Shown: piece by piece, positions 40,514-50,668 of the stretch | How the letters are laid out: each line of letters opens with the position of its first letter | How positions within the stretch are numbered: position 1 is the first letter of the stretch | Assembly (NCBI GenBank): GCA_903931735.1 | Contig: CAIZDL010000045.1 | Coordinates: 1-50,687, forward strand | Source: an uncultured Rhodospirillales bacterium | GTDB taxonomy: Bacteria > Pseudomonadota > Alphaproteobacteria > Azospirillales > Azospirillaceae | DNA: 50,687 nt | Direction: 5' to 3' | Notes under the pieces: generated by a model | What the model was told of the DNA's origin: nothing | The model's database searches: none | The model's input: the letters and a program-made list of their open reading frames with translations, nothing else | Position numbers and translations under genes: made by a program

Positions 40514-41230
40514 ATGTCGGGCATTCAGAAGTTTCTCTTTGAAACTGATTTCGACGGCGATAGTCCGGCAACCCAGCGGCGTGCCAAGAGCAAGGAGCCG
40601 CCGCCTCCACCGCCGCCCCCGCCGCCGCCAACCTTCAGTGGCGAGGAACTGGAGCAGGCGCGCAAGGCCGCTTTCGCCAAAGGGCACCATGCCGGCAAGG
40701 TCGAGGGGCATAACGAGGGGTTTGCCAAAGCTTCCAGCGAAATTCAGGCAACGCTCGCCGATGCCACCATTCGGCTTGCTGACGGTATCGAGCAGATGAT
40801 GGCCGACCGCGATGATCTCAACGCCGGCCGCACCGGGCAGCCGTTGAAGATCGCGCTCGCCATTCTCTCCAAGCTGTTGCCGGTGACTATGGAGCAGCAC
40901 GGGCAGGCCGAGTTGGAAACTTTCATTATTTCCTGCCTCACCGAGGCGGTGGATGAGCCCCGTTTGTCGATCAAGGTTGGCGCGAGCGTGCTCCAGCACA
41001 TGCGCCCCCGGATCGAGGAGCTGGCCAAGCAGCGTGGCTTCGCCGGCCGGTTGATCATTCTGGGTGACCCCAAGCTCGGTGCCTCGGATGCCCGCATCGA
41101 GTGGGCCGAGGGCGGTGCTGAGCGCAACACTGAAACATTGCTCGCCGATCTGGTCTCGGTCGCTGAAAAAATGCTGGGCGGCGCCGGCTTAGATCAGCCC
41201 CCCCCCGCCGGCCTCCCCTCCCGGGGGTAA
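40514..41230 (+). CDS. fliH: FliH-like flagellar export protein (FlbE type)
   Basis: 238 residues from ATG 40514. Starts MSGIQKFLFETDFD, typical of alphaproteobacterial FliH/FlbE. A run of 11 prolines lies at about 29-39 (a C/G-rich DNA tract near 40600-40628), followed by a charged helix (ARKAAFAKGHHAGKVEGHNEG) with the Gly-spaced pattern of FliH and a C-terminal globular part. FliH regulates the FliI export ATPase. Sits between fliF and fliN, as in Caulobacter except for the absence of fliG. Confidence 0.88.
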   Translation: MSGIQKFLFETDFDGDSPATQRRAKSKEPPPPPPPPPPPTFSGEELEQARKAAFAKGHHAGKVEGHNEGFAKASSEIQATLADATIRLADGIEQMMADRDDLNAGRTGQPLKIALAILSKLLPVTMEQHGQAELETFIISCLTEAVDEPRLSIKVGASVLQHMRPRIEELAKQRGFAGRLIILGDPKLGASDARIEWAEGGAERNTETLLADLVSVAEKMLGGAGLDQPPPAGLPSRG

Positions 41231-41257
41231 TCCCCGGCCCAACACGGACACCTCGCC

Positions 41258-41566
41258 ATGCCAAACAAAGACGGCTTCGATCTCGACGATCTTGAGGGTG
41301 GTTTTGAAGGGACCTCGGTTAGCAAGGACCTCGAAGCGGTTTACGACATTCCGGTGCAGATTTCGGCGGTGCTGGGCAAATCCACCATGCAGGTGGCCCA
41401 ATTGCTGAAACTCGGTCGGGGCGCGGTGGTGGAACTGGACCGCAAGGTTGGCGAGGCCATCGATATATATGTCAACAACCGCCTCGTCGCACGTGGCGAA
41501 GTGGTGGTGGTGGAGGACCGGTTGGGCGTGACCATGACGGAAATCATCAAATCTGATCGTGGATGA
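41258..41566 (+). CDS. fliN: FliN, flagellar C-ring switch protein
   Basis: 102 residues. SpoA domain with VYDIPVQISAVLGKSTM, LLKLGRGAVVELDRKVGEAIDIYVNNRLVARGEVV (conserved pattern) and VTMTEIIKSD at the end. Part of the switch complex with FliM, controlling direction of rotation. Ribosome site is weak. 27 bases after fliH. Confidence 0.96.
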   Translation: MPNKDGFDLDDLEGGFEGTSVSKDLEAVYDIPVQISAVLGKSTMQVAQLLKLGRGAVVELDRKVGEAIDIYVNNRLVARGEVVVVEDRLGVTMTEIIKSDRG

Positions 41567-41664
41567 TCGGGGCGTGGATGGCCGGACCGGAGACCAAATG
41601 TGATATGGTAAAAATATGGGAACCAGAATGAAGACACAGCATAGCTTCGATCGTGGGTCAGACC

Positions 41665-42492
41665 ATGGCGCGTGAGCCCTCGACCTCCGATACATTGGCT
41701 TCGGCGCGCGGTCGTTTTGGCATTGATGCAGCGACGCTGCTCGGGCTGGCCGGCGCCGTCGCCGTGGTCGCGGTGGCGATGGCCGGGGGCGCCGCTCCCG
41801 CCGCTTACATCGACGTGCCCGCTTTCGCAATCGTGATCGGGGGCACGCTGACCGTGACCTCGATTTCGTTTTCGGTCCGGGAATTGGGGGTGGCCCGGCG
41901 TACGCTGCCGCTGGCCCTCTTTCGCACTGTCTGGAGCCCTAAGGCGGTGGCGCGGCAAATTTTGTTGCTGGCTGAGGCTGCGCACCGCGCCGGGCCGGAA
42001 ACCCTGGAGGCGTTATTGCCCCAGTTGCGGGGCGAAGTGTTTCTCACCCGCTGCCTGACGTTGATCACCAATGGCCATCCGCCCGAAGAGATCGAGCGCG
42101 TGCTGGGTCAAGAGGCGGACGCGATTGCCCATGCCCGCCAACGCACCGCCGCCATTTTGCGCCGGGCCGCCGAGGTTGCCCCTTCCATGGGGTTGATTGG
42201 CACCTTGGTTGGGTTGGTCCAGATGTTGGGCAGCCTCAATAACCCTGCCGCCATCGGTCCGGCCATGGCGGTGGCATTGCTGGCAACGCTTTATGGCGCC
42301 GTGCTGGGCAACATGATTTTAACCCCGCTCGCCGGTAAAATTGAAAGTACCGCCGAGCAGGAAAGTTTGATCCAAACGCTTTATCTTACCGGCAGTGTCT
42401 CGATCGCTCGTCAGGAAAATCCACGACGCCTCGAGATGCTGCTGAATTCCGTGCTGCCTGCCGGCAGCCGCGTGCAATACTTTGACCGGTAA
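41665..42492 (+). CDS. motA: MotA-like flagellar stator / proton channel protein
   Basis: 275 residues from ATG 41665 (a GTG at 41653 is an alternative; neither has a good ribosome site). Four membrane helices (about 25-45, 50-65, 165-190, 200-220). The cytoplasmic loop has the charged stretch LLLAEAAHRAGPETLEALL, and the third helix region APSMGLIGTLVGLVQML carries the conserved Pro of MotA. Supplies the ion flow driving rotation with a MotB partner. No motB is adjacent, so this is either an orphan stator half or the MotA-like protein typical of this cluster in Rhodospirillales. Confidence 0.88.
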   Translation: MAREPSTSDTLASARGRFGIDAATLLGLAGAVAVVAVAMAGGAAPAAYIDVPAFAIVIGGTLTVTSISFSVRELGVARRTLPLALFRTVWSPKAVARQILLLAEAAHRAGPETLEALLPQLRGEVFLTRCLTLITNGHPPEEIERVLGQEADAIAHARQRTAAILRRAAEVAPSMGLIGTLVGLVQMLGSLNNPAAIGPAMAVALLATLYGAVLGNMILTPLAGKIESTAEQESLIQTLYLTGSVSIARQENPRRLEMLLNSVLPAGSRVQYFDR

Positions 42493-42510
42493 GGTGGGAG
42501 ACGCCAAACT

Positions 42511-44034
<1,524 letters not shown>

Positions 44035-44083
44035 AGGGGCGACGATTAATGTGCTTGGTCTCTTTCTCGTTGTGGCGAATTAT

Positions 44084-44101
44084 CTATTTCCAAAGAAATA
44101 G
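44084..44101. promoter_or_regulatory. Seven-bp hairpin before flhA
   Basis: CTATTTC-CAAA-GAAATAG, perfect arms at 44084-44090 and 44095-44101, in an AT-rich island 45-62 bases before flhA. It could be a protein-binding dyad or a leader hairpin. Confidence 0.35.
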
Positions 44102-44145
44102 TGCGACCTTATAGCCCCCGCCCCTAAGGAACCCAGACTCCCCCA

Positions 44146-46293
44146 ATGGCCCTGACCGAACAGCATCCAGAGCGTGGCGAAGGCGGCCCCGGCGATAAGC
44201 CGGGAGCGGGGGCCGAGTTGATGGCCGCCGCCCTGGATTTGTTCAAGCGCGGGGATATCGGCCTGTCGTTGGGCGTGGTGACGATTATCGTCTTCCTCAT
44301 TCTGCCGATACCGACTTGGTTGCTCGATATTTCGCTATCTATCTCGATCACATGCGCCGTTATGATCTTGATGGTCACTTTGTTTATGCAAAAACCGACT
44401 GATTTCAGCTCATACCCAACAGTTTTGCTGATCACAACGCTGTTACGATTATCTCTTAATCTTGCTTCGACCAGACTTATTCTAGCTCATGGCAGTGAGG
44501 GCACGGACGCTGCCGGGCACGTTATTCAGGCATTTGCCGAATTTGTGATGAGCGGCGACTTCGTGATTGGCGTTATTGTTTTCGGCATCATTACGCTGGT
44601 GAATTTTAAAGTCATCCTCGCCGGTTCCGGCCGTATCGCCGAGGTGGCAGCCCGTTTCACCCTCGATGCCATGCCGGGCAAACAGATGGCCATCGACGCC
44701 GATCTATCGTCGGGCTTGATTGATGAGCAGGTGGCAAAGACCCGGCGCAAAGAACTGGAAGACGAGTCTTCGTTCTATGGTTCGATGGATGGTGCCTCAA
44801 AATTCGTGAAGGGCGATGCCGTCGCCGGTTTGGCTATTATTTTTATCAATGTTATTGGCGGTATCATTATCGGTACCTTGCGGCACGATATGCCGTTTAT
44901 GCAGGCCGCCGATACTTTTGTTAAGCTTTCGATTGGGGACGGGCTGGTTTCTCAGGTTCCTGCGCTGATTATTTCGATTTCCGCCGGTTTGCTGGTCACC
45001 AAGGCCGGCGTCTCGGGCAAGACTGATAAGATTCTGGCGGCGCAAATTGGCGGCTATCCTGCCGCTTTCGGCTTGACCGCGACATTGTTGGTGGCGCTTT
45101 CGTTGCTGCCGGAAATGCCGATGCCGCCGTTTTTAGCGCTCGCCGCCATGGCTGGGTTTGCCGCCTGGTGGTTGCCGCGCGAAAAGAAGGCGGCCGAGGA
45201 TAAGTTGGCTGAAGTCGCCGCCGAAAAAGCTGCCGAGGCGGCGCCGACCATTGAGGAGCCGATCTCCACCGCCCTCGCCATCGATTTGATAAGGCTTGAG
45301 CTTGGTTATGGCCTCTTGATGCTGATCAATCAGCCGCAACCCGGCAGCCATCGCCTGACCGACCAAATCAGGGGCCTGCGCCGTCAGATCGCCAATGAAA
45401 TCGGCTTTATCATGCCGTCGGTGCGCATCCAGGACAATCTTCAGCTCGCACCGAATATTTATGTCATCAGAATCAAAGAGATCGAGGCCGGGCGGGGGGA
45501 TATCCGGCCCAACATGCTGCTGGTGATGGACCCGCGTGGCGATGCCATGAGCCTGCCGGGAGAGCAGACCGTGGAGCCGACCTTCGGCCTGCCCGCAATC
45601 TGGGTCGAGCCCAATTACCGGGAGGAGGCGCTGTTTCGCGGATACACGGTGGTGGACCCTTCGACCGTGGTTACCACTCATCTTACCGAAGTCATCAAAG
45701 ACAATATGTCGGAATTGCTCTCCTATACCGAGACCCAGAAGCTTCTCGATGAGATGGATAAGGAGCATCAAAAGCTCGTTGCCGACGTTATTCCGAGCCA
45801 GATTACCCTCGGAGGCTTTCAGCGCGTGTTGCAGAACTTGCTTGGCGAACGTATTTCGGTGCGTGACCTACCCTCTATTTTGGAGGGCGTGTCGGAGGCT
45901 TGTTCGCAAACCCGGAACATCACGCAAATTACCGAGCATGTTCGTACCCGTCTGGCGCGCCAGATTTCCGACGCCAATACCAACGAAATGGGCTTTATCC
46001 CCTTGATTACGCTTTCGCCGGATTGGGAACAAGCCTTTGCGGAATCGTTGATCGGGGAAGGCGATGACCGGCAACTGGCCATGCCGCCGTCGCAGCTCCA
46101 GCAATTCATTACCGGTGTCCGTCAGACATTCGAGCGTCACGCCATGATGGGTGAGGCCCCGGTACTGTTGACCAGCCCCGGTATTCGGCCGTTTGTGCGC
46201 TCGATAATCGAACGGTTCCGCCCAACCACCACCGTGATGTCTCAAAATGAAATCCACCCCAAGGCCAAGATCAAAACCATGGGGCAAATTTGA
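44146..46293 (+). CDS. flhA: FlhA, flagellar export apparatus protein
   Basis: 715 residues, near the family norm. Eight membrane helices in residues about 40-345, with the FHIPEP signature RIAEVAARFTLDAMPGKQM at about 164-182 then IDADLSSGLID. The C-terminal cytoplasmic domain (about 370-715) includes PQPGSHRLTDQIRGLRRQIA and LQNLLGERISVRDLPSILEG. It is the main gate of the type III export channel in the inner membrane. Follows flbD with a 111-base gap. Confidence 0.98.
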   Translation: MALTEQHPERGEGGPGDKPGAGAELMAAALDLFKRGDIGLSLGVVTIIVFLILPIPTWLLDISLSISITCAVMILMVTLFMQKPTDFSSYPTVLLITTLLRLSLNLASTRLILAHGSEGTDAAGHVIQAFAEFVMSGDFVIGVIVFGIITLVNFKVILAGSGRIAEVAARFTLDAMPGKQMAIDADLSSGLIDEQVAKTRRKELEDESSFYGSMDGASKFVKGDAVAGLAIIFINVIGGIIIGTLRHDMPFMQAADTFVKLSIGDGLVSQVPALIISISAGLLVTKAGVSGKTDKILAAQIGGYPAAFGLTATLLVALSLLPEMPMPPFLALAAMAGFAAWWLPREKKAAEDKLAEVAAEKAAEAAPTIEEPISTALAIDLIRLELGYGLLMLINQPQPGSHRLTDQIRGLRRQIANEIGFIMPSVRIQDNLQLAPNIYVIRIKEIEAGRGDIRPNMLLVMDPRGDAMSLPGEQTVEPTFGLPAIWVEPNYREEALFRGYTVVDPSTVVTTHLTEVIKDNMSELLSYTETQKLLDEMDKEHQKLVADVIPSQITLGGFQRVLQNLLGERISVRDLPSILEGVSEACSQTRNITQITEHVRTRLARQISDANTNEMGFIPLITLSPDWEQAFAESLIGEGDDRQLAMPPSQLQQFITGVRQTFERHAMMGEAPVLLTSPGIRPFVRSIIERFRPTTTVMSQNEIHPKAKIKTMGQI

Positions 46294-46366
46294 GCGTTAA
46301 GGCGGATCATTGACAGCGCTGCGCCGACGCATCACACTAAGCAGTGCCCTCGTTCAGGAATACGTT

Positions 46367-46837
46367 ATGGTCGCCATGAGAAAACACGCCCTCGCCGACG
46401 AGACCGCCGAAAGCCTCGCGCTTTTAGCGACGAAAATCGACAGCATGGACCAGCGCCAGACCAGCGCCACCCAAGCGGTGCGTCAGGATATTTTGGGCCT
46501 GCGGCAAGATGTGTCGACTCTGCAACGCGACGTGTCGTCGCTGCAAAAGGGCCAGACCTCGCTTCAGCAGGGGCAGGATTCGGTTCAGCGAAGTGTGTCT
46601 GCGTTGGAGCAGGGGCAGGATTCGCTTCAGCGAAGTGTATCTGCGTTGGAGCAGGGCCAGGCCTCGCTTCAGCAGGGCCAGGCCTCGCTTCAGCAGGGCC
46701 AGACCTCGCTTCAACGAAGTGTGTCTGCGTTGGAGCAGGGCCAAGCCTCGCTTCAGCAGGGGCAGACCGTGCTCATGGAAAATCAGCTTCAGATAAATTC
46801 GAAGCTCGATTTGATACTAAACCGTCTTGGCGGCTAA
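46367..46837 (+). CDS. Heptad-repeat coiled-coil protein of unknown function, between flhA and flhF
   Basis: 156 residues from ATG 46367, which has AGGA eight bases upstream; a TTG at 46310 would add 19 residues. Short N-terminus (MVAMRKHALADETAESLALL), then about 15 consecutive seven-residue units from about residue 50 to the end: STLQRDV, SSLQKGQ, TSLQQGQ, DSVQRSV, SALEQGQ and so on, with Leu/Val fixed at the third position, then INSKLDLILNRLGG. No signal peptide or membrane helix, so a cytoplasmic parallel coiled coil is likely. The DNA repeats in 21-base units. I do not recognise a family; standard flagellar operons lack such a gene here. Confidence 0.75.
   Translation: MVAMRKHALADETAESLALLATKIDSMDQRQTSATQAVRQDILGLRQDVSTLQRDVSSLQKGQTSLQQGQDSVQRSVSALEQGQDSLQRSVSALEQGQASLQQGQASLQQGQTSLQRSVSALEQGQASLQQGQTVLMENQLQINSKLDLILNRLGG
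46514..46786 (+). repeat. 21-base tandem repeat (seven-codon units) inside the coiled-coil gene
   Basis: About 13 units of 21 bases, with cores CGCTTCAGCAGGGCCAGGCC, GCGTTGGAGCAGGGCCAG and CTTCAGCGAAGTGTGTCTGC recurring nearly identically. The unit keeps the reading frame, so gain or loss of units would change length without a frameshift. Confidence 0.9.
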
Positions 46838-46933
46838 GCTTTGTGGAACTTTGAGATGATGGTTTAATTTGCCGACATAGGGTTAGATGCGCATTTCTTT
46901 TTCCGGCCCCGGGTTTCGAAAGGACAGGCAGAC

Positions 46934-47956
46934 GTGCGCCTGAAGTCTTTTTATGCCCGGACGGTGGCGGAAGCGATGCGCCAGGTTCGGCTTGTGCTTG
47001 GGGACGAGGCGATCATCGTCGCCACCCGCGAGGAGGAGGGCGGGGGCGTTCGGCTCACCGCCGCCATTGAGGATGATGTGGCGCCGCCTGCGGTTGCTAA
47101 TGCGCCGATAACGGGAACCAGTTACGCGAACCATCGCGGCGCTGGTCGCTATGAAGATGAATATGACGTGGCGCAGGTGGTGGCCGACACGCTTTATGCC
47201 CATGGGACTCCAGCCGTGATATCGGAACGGTTGATCGAAGCTATTGAGGAGCTGGACATTGGCGACCCGCTGCTGGCCTTGGGTGCGGCGCTGGATGCTG
47301 TGTTTACGTTTGAGCCCTTGGGGGAGGAGCCTTCCGGGCGGCCGATGATGCTGGTTGGTCCGCCGGGTGCCGGTAAAACTCTGACTGTGGCTAAGTTGGC
47401 GGCGCGGGCAATGTTTCGCAATCGGTCGATTGGGATTATCACCACCGATACCGTGCGCGCGGGCGCGGTGGAGCAGCTTTCGGCCTTCACCCGCCTGATG
47501 AAGCTGAAATTACTCACGGTTGAAGATGCGGCGGCCCTCGCGGGCGCCCTCGAGGTTAATGCCGGAGCCGATCAGATCGTGATCGATACTGCGGGCAGCA
47601 ACCCCTTTGACAGCGCCGATATGGCTGAACTGCGCGAGATGATGGCGGTAACGCCGGTGGAACCCTTGCTGGTGATTCCGGCGGGCATTGATCCGGTGGA
47701 AGCGGCTGAGATGGGCGCTATTTTCCGCTCGGTTGGGGTGCGCAGGGTGATCGTGACCCGCCTCGACCTCACCCGCCGCTTTGGCAGTATGCTGGCGGCG
47801 GTTTACCAATCCCGTTTGGACTTTTGCGACGTGAGTATTTCACCTAAGGTTGCGGAGGGGTTGACTCCGCTTAATCCGCTCGCCCTAGCCCGGCTGATGA
47901 TGCCGAACCACGAACGGACAGTCCGGGCAACCCGCCATACGGGTACCCACGCATGA
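46934..47956 (+). CDS. flhF: FlhF, SRP-like GTPase for flagellar placement
   Basis: 340 residues from GTG 46934 (AGGACAGG site). N-terminal MRLKSFYARTVAEAMRQVRLVLGDEAIIV, then the GTPase domain: P-loop GPPGAGKT (about 141-148), TTDTVRAGAVEQL (FlhF usually has DTYR), DTAGSNPFD and TRLDLTRRFG. Polar flagellum positioning with FlhG. The B-domain is short. Preceded by a 96-base gap after the coiled-coil gene. Confidence 0.94.
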   Translation: MRLKSFYARTVAEAMRQVRLVLGDEAIIVATREEEGGGVRLTAAIEDDVAPPAVANAPITGTSYANHRGAGRYEDEYDVAQVVADTLYAHGTPAVISERLIEAIEELDIGDPLLALGAALDAVFTFEPLGEEPSGRPMMLVGPPGAGKTLTVAKLAARAMFRNRSIGIITTDTVRAGAVEQLSAFTRLMKLKLLTVEDAAALAGALEVNAGADQIVIDTAGSNPFDSADMAELREMMAVTPVEPLLVIPAGIDPVEAAEMGAIFRSVGVRRVIVTRLDLTRRFGSMLAAVYQSRLDFCDVSISPKVAEGLTPLNPLALARLMMPNHERTVRATRHTGTHA

Positions 47957-47993
47957 GCCCGACACGCCAGAGCCGAACGATGAGTGAACCGAC

Positions 47994-48782
47994 ATGACCG
48001 AACAGGCATTTCCCGCCATGCCCACGAACGTTAAGCCGCTGCGCGGCCACAATGTCGTTGCGGTGGCCAGCGGCAAGGGCGGCGTGGGCAAAACGTGGTT
48101 CTCCATTACGCTCAGTCACGCCATGGCTCGCCAGGGGCGCAAAACCCTGCTGTTTGACGGCGATCTTGGGCTCGCCAACGTCGATATTCAGCTTGGCCTG
48201 ACCCCGGAATATGACCTTGGGCAGGTGATCGCCGGCTCGGTGACCATGGTTGGGGCGGTGGAGCGTTTTAACGAGGGCGGGTTTGATATCATTGCCGGCC
48301 GATCGGGGTCGGGCAGCCTTGCCACGTTGGCGTCTCAACAATTGACCGGCCTGCGCAACGAGTTGTTGGAGATGGCCCGCACTTATGATTGCGTGGTCAT
48401 GGATATGGGCGCCGGCATCGATCGGGTGGTGCGGCAATTGGCGGGGCCAGCCGGAACGACCCTGGTGGTGACCACCGATGAGCCGACCTCGATCACCGAC
48501 GCATACGCTTTCATCAAAGTGACCCGGGCCACCAACCCGGCGGCTGATATTCGGATCGTGGTTAATCTTGCTCAAAATCAAAAAGAGGGTGAGCGGACCT
48601 ATGGCACGATTTTTAAGGCCTGCCAAAATTTCTTGAAGTTTCAGCCGCCACTGGCCGGCATTGTCCGGCGTGATATCAAGGTGCGGGAGGCGATTCGTCA
48701 TCAAGTGCCGCTGCTGACCCGCTCGCCTTCCAGCGATGCCGCGAGAGATGTTGAGGCGGTGGCGCGGGGGTTAAATATCTGA
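47994..48782 (+). CDS. flhG: FlhG, MinD-like ATPase controlling flagellar number
   Basis: 262 residues. Deviant Walker A KGGVGKTW, then LLFDGDLGLANVDIQLGL and CVVMDMGAGIDRVVRQL, and later TTDEPTSITDAYAFIKV. The N-terminal extension of about 15 residues is short. Partner and activator of the FlhF GTPase; restricts flagella number. Follows flhF by 37 bases. Confidence 0.95.
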   Translation: MTEQAFPAMPTNVKPLRGHNVVAVASGKGGVGKTWFSITLSHAMARQGRKTLLFDGDLGLANVDIQLGLTPEYDLGQVIAGSVTMVGAVERFNEGGFDIIAGRSGSGSLATLASQQLTGLRNELLEMARTYDCVVMDMGAGIDRVVRQLAGPAGTTLVVTTDEPTSITDAYAFIKVTRATNPAADIRIVVNLAQNQKEGERTYGTIFKACQNFLKFQPPLAGIVRRDIKVREAIRHQVPLLTRSPSSDAARDVEAVARGLNI

Positions 48783-49087
48783 TCCTGGGAGTCTCGGGCG
48801 CGGGACATGAGATAGGCATATTCGGCGGATAATACCAAATCTCACTGAGGGTAACCGATCGGGACTTGGTATCGGCGGCGCTGGCAAGTGAGGTTTCGCT
48901 GCTGGGCTCTTCCGCAGCGAAAAATGGTATAATACCAGCGCGCAAAAAGATTGACACATCGGTGCGCTGGTATCCCGCCGCGACCGCGGTGGCGCGCCAC
49001 GTGGCGCGGAAGTCCTGATGAGTCAGGACTTCAATAAGATGGTATAAGGCATTTACATGCCATAAAGCGACCTTACCGAGGCTGGCC
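48783..49087. other. Gap between flhG and the FliK-like gene
   Basis: 305 bases without a recognised gene. From 48832 to 49061 it is almost entirely made of inverted repeats (separate entry). The first 49 bases hold nothing I can name. A GAGG site stands eight bases before the next ATG. Confidence 0.6.
48832..49061. repeat. Cluster of seven inverted repeats (possible MITE or structured RNA)
   Basis: Perfect arms: ATACCAA/TTGGTAT (48832-48838, 48866-48872); TTTCGCTGC/GCAGCGAAA (48894-48902, 48914-48922); TGGTAT-A-ATACCA (48925-48937); ATACCAGCGC/GCGCTGGTAT (48932-48941, 48964-48973); CGCGCCAC/GTGGCGCG (48993-49008); GAAGTCCTGA/TCAGGACTTC (49009-49018, 49023-49032); GGCAT/ATGCC (49048-49052, 49057-49061). 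The motif TGGTAT/ATACCA recurs five or more times, so alternative folds are possible. None has a T-run, so a simple terminator is unlikely. Confidence 0.75.
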
Positions 49088-50668
49088 ATGTCTGACATTG
49101 GCTCTCTTGCGACGAAAACCGCGCTGGTGGCCACTGCTGTTGGCGGGGCGGCGGCGGTGTCGGTTGGCGAGGTCGGGCTGGAGGGGGTGCCAGCGCGTCT
49201 CAGCCAGCTTTTTCGACCGGTGGTGATCACCGGAACCGTCATCGGCCAAGCCGATGATGGCACCACCCGGGTGCGGACCCAGGCCGGGGAAGTGGTGTTG
49301 CGGACCGGCGCGTCTTTGCCCGCCGACTCCTCGGTGACGCTTCAGATTGGGGCGGGTCAGCCACCGACCCGCGCCAATGTTTTTCTGACCTCTCAGGCGG
49401 GCAATGCCGCAATCGCCGGCACGCTGGCGCAGCTTCCCAATTTGGGGGCGGAGGAGCCGGCGCCTGCGAGCGTCTCCGGAGCCGGCGGAAAATTTGCTTC
49501 AATCGGCGCCGATGGCCATGTCCCCGCGCCGGGAACCGTGGTGCCGGCTCAGGTGTTGTCGTCCCCAGTGCCGCCGAGCCAGGGGGCGTCGGCGCAGGTG
49601 TTGTCCGGGGGGCTGCCTGCGGTTTCAGCGCCGGCTTCGTCTGCGGCGTCTTTGGTGGTAGCGGGCGCGGCGGGGCAGGGGCAGCCGCCCCAGGGGCCGG
49701 TATCCGGGCCGATTCCCCAGGCGGTGACGCTATCGTTGGTGCCCGGCGCCACCGTCGCGGTTCGTATTCTGGGCGCTGACGGTGGGGGGGGCGCGATGGA
49801 GGCTGGCTCGGGCCGGGTGCTGGCCGGAACAATCGCCGGTAGTACCAATAGTGGCCAGCCGGTGTTGGTAACGTCCCAAGGGAGCCTTTCGCTGGCGGTT
49901 CGGGGGCCTTTGCCTCAGGGGATGAAGCTTTTGGTCGAGTTGGTTGATCCCCGGCAGTTGGTGTTTGCGCATCCGGCCGATGGCGGTGCTGCCGGTGCAG
50001 GGGCGCAGCGCTGGCCGGCACTTTTTGAGACGTTTGCGGCGTTGGGCGGGCCGGAGGGCGCGCTGGTGCAATCGTTGCTTGGCACCATCGTGCCGCGACC
50101 GAATCGTAAACTGGCGGCGGCTTTGGCATTTTTTCTGGATCGGGTCCGCCACGGCGACGCTCGCGGCTGGCTGGGGGAGGAGGCGACCGGCGCTCTTGAA
50201 AAGGATGGCCGGGGGGATGAGCTTGCGCGCCTCACCGATGATTTTCGGGCTGCGGCCCGGGAAGCGGCCGAAACACCGCCCGGAGAGTGGCGCCCGTTGG
50301 CAATCCCGGTGTGGGATGGCGCGGCCTTTCAGCGGGTTGAGCTTTATGTTAAGGCGTTGCGTGACGATGCCGAGCAGGGCGACCGTAAGGGCGGGGGGGA
50401 GCGCAGCCATCGTTTTATTCTCGACCTTGATCTTAGCCGCTTTGGGGCGCTTCAGCTTGATGGTTTGGTGAAGCAGCGGCGTTTTGATTTGATCTTACGC
50501 AGTCATTGCTCGTTACCCGATGCGCTCCGAGGCGATTTGTCCCGCTCTTTTTCCGCCAGCCTTGATGCCGTGGGTTTTTCCGGCGGCCTTGCTTTCCAGG
50601 CCGGGAGTCGCAACTGGGTTAAACCTCCGCCCGTCGGCCGCCGCTCGGGGCCTGGGGTGGTGGCGTGA
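49088..50668 (+). CDS. FliK-like flagellar hook-length control protein
   Basis: 526 residues. Long Pro/Ala/Gly/Val-rich N-terminal and middle parts with beta-strand repeats (VVITGTVIGQADDGTTRVRTQ, later VAVRILGADGG and GRVLAGTIAG), then a C-terminal domain (about 440-505) with HRFILDLDLSRFGALQLDGLV, RRFDLILRSHCSL and SFSASLDAVGFSGGLAFQ, the pattern of the FliK C-terminus. The N-terminal stretch is hydrophobic but has no clear cleavage site. The call is by C-terminal resemblance and location only. Confidence 0.6.
   Translation: MSDIGSLATKTALVATAVGGAAAVSVGEVGLEGVPARLSQLFRPVVITGTVIGQADDGTTRVRTQAGEVVLRTGASLPADSSVTLQIGAGQPPTRANVFLTSQAGNAAIAGTLAQLPNLGAEEPAPASVSGAGGKFASIGADGHVPAPGTVVPAQVLSSPVPPSQGASAQVLSGGLPAVSAPASSAASLVVAGAAGQGQPPQGPVSGPIPQAVTLSLVPGATVAVRILGADGGGGAMEAGSGRVLAGTIAGSTNSGQPVLVTSQGSLSLAVRGPLPQGMKLLVELVDPRQLVFAHPADGGAAGAGAQRWPALFETFAALGGPEGALVQSLLGTIVPRPNRKLAAALAFFLDRVRHGDARGWLGEEATGALEKDGRGDELARLTDDFRAAAREAAETPPGEWRPLAIPVWDGAAFQRVELYVKALRDDAEQGDRKGGGERSHRFILDLDLSRFGALQLDGLVKQRRFDLILRSHCSLPDALRGDLSRSFSASLDAVGFSGGLAFQAGSRNWVKPPPVGRRSGPGVVA

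Noticed and set aside
46514-46786. CRISPR array
   Set aside because: The repeats are contiguous 21-base coding units without unique spacers.
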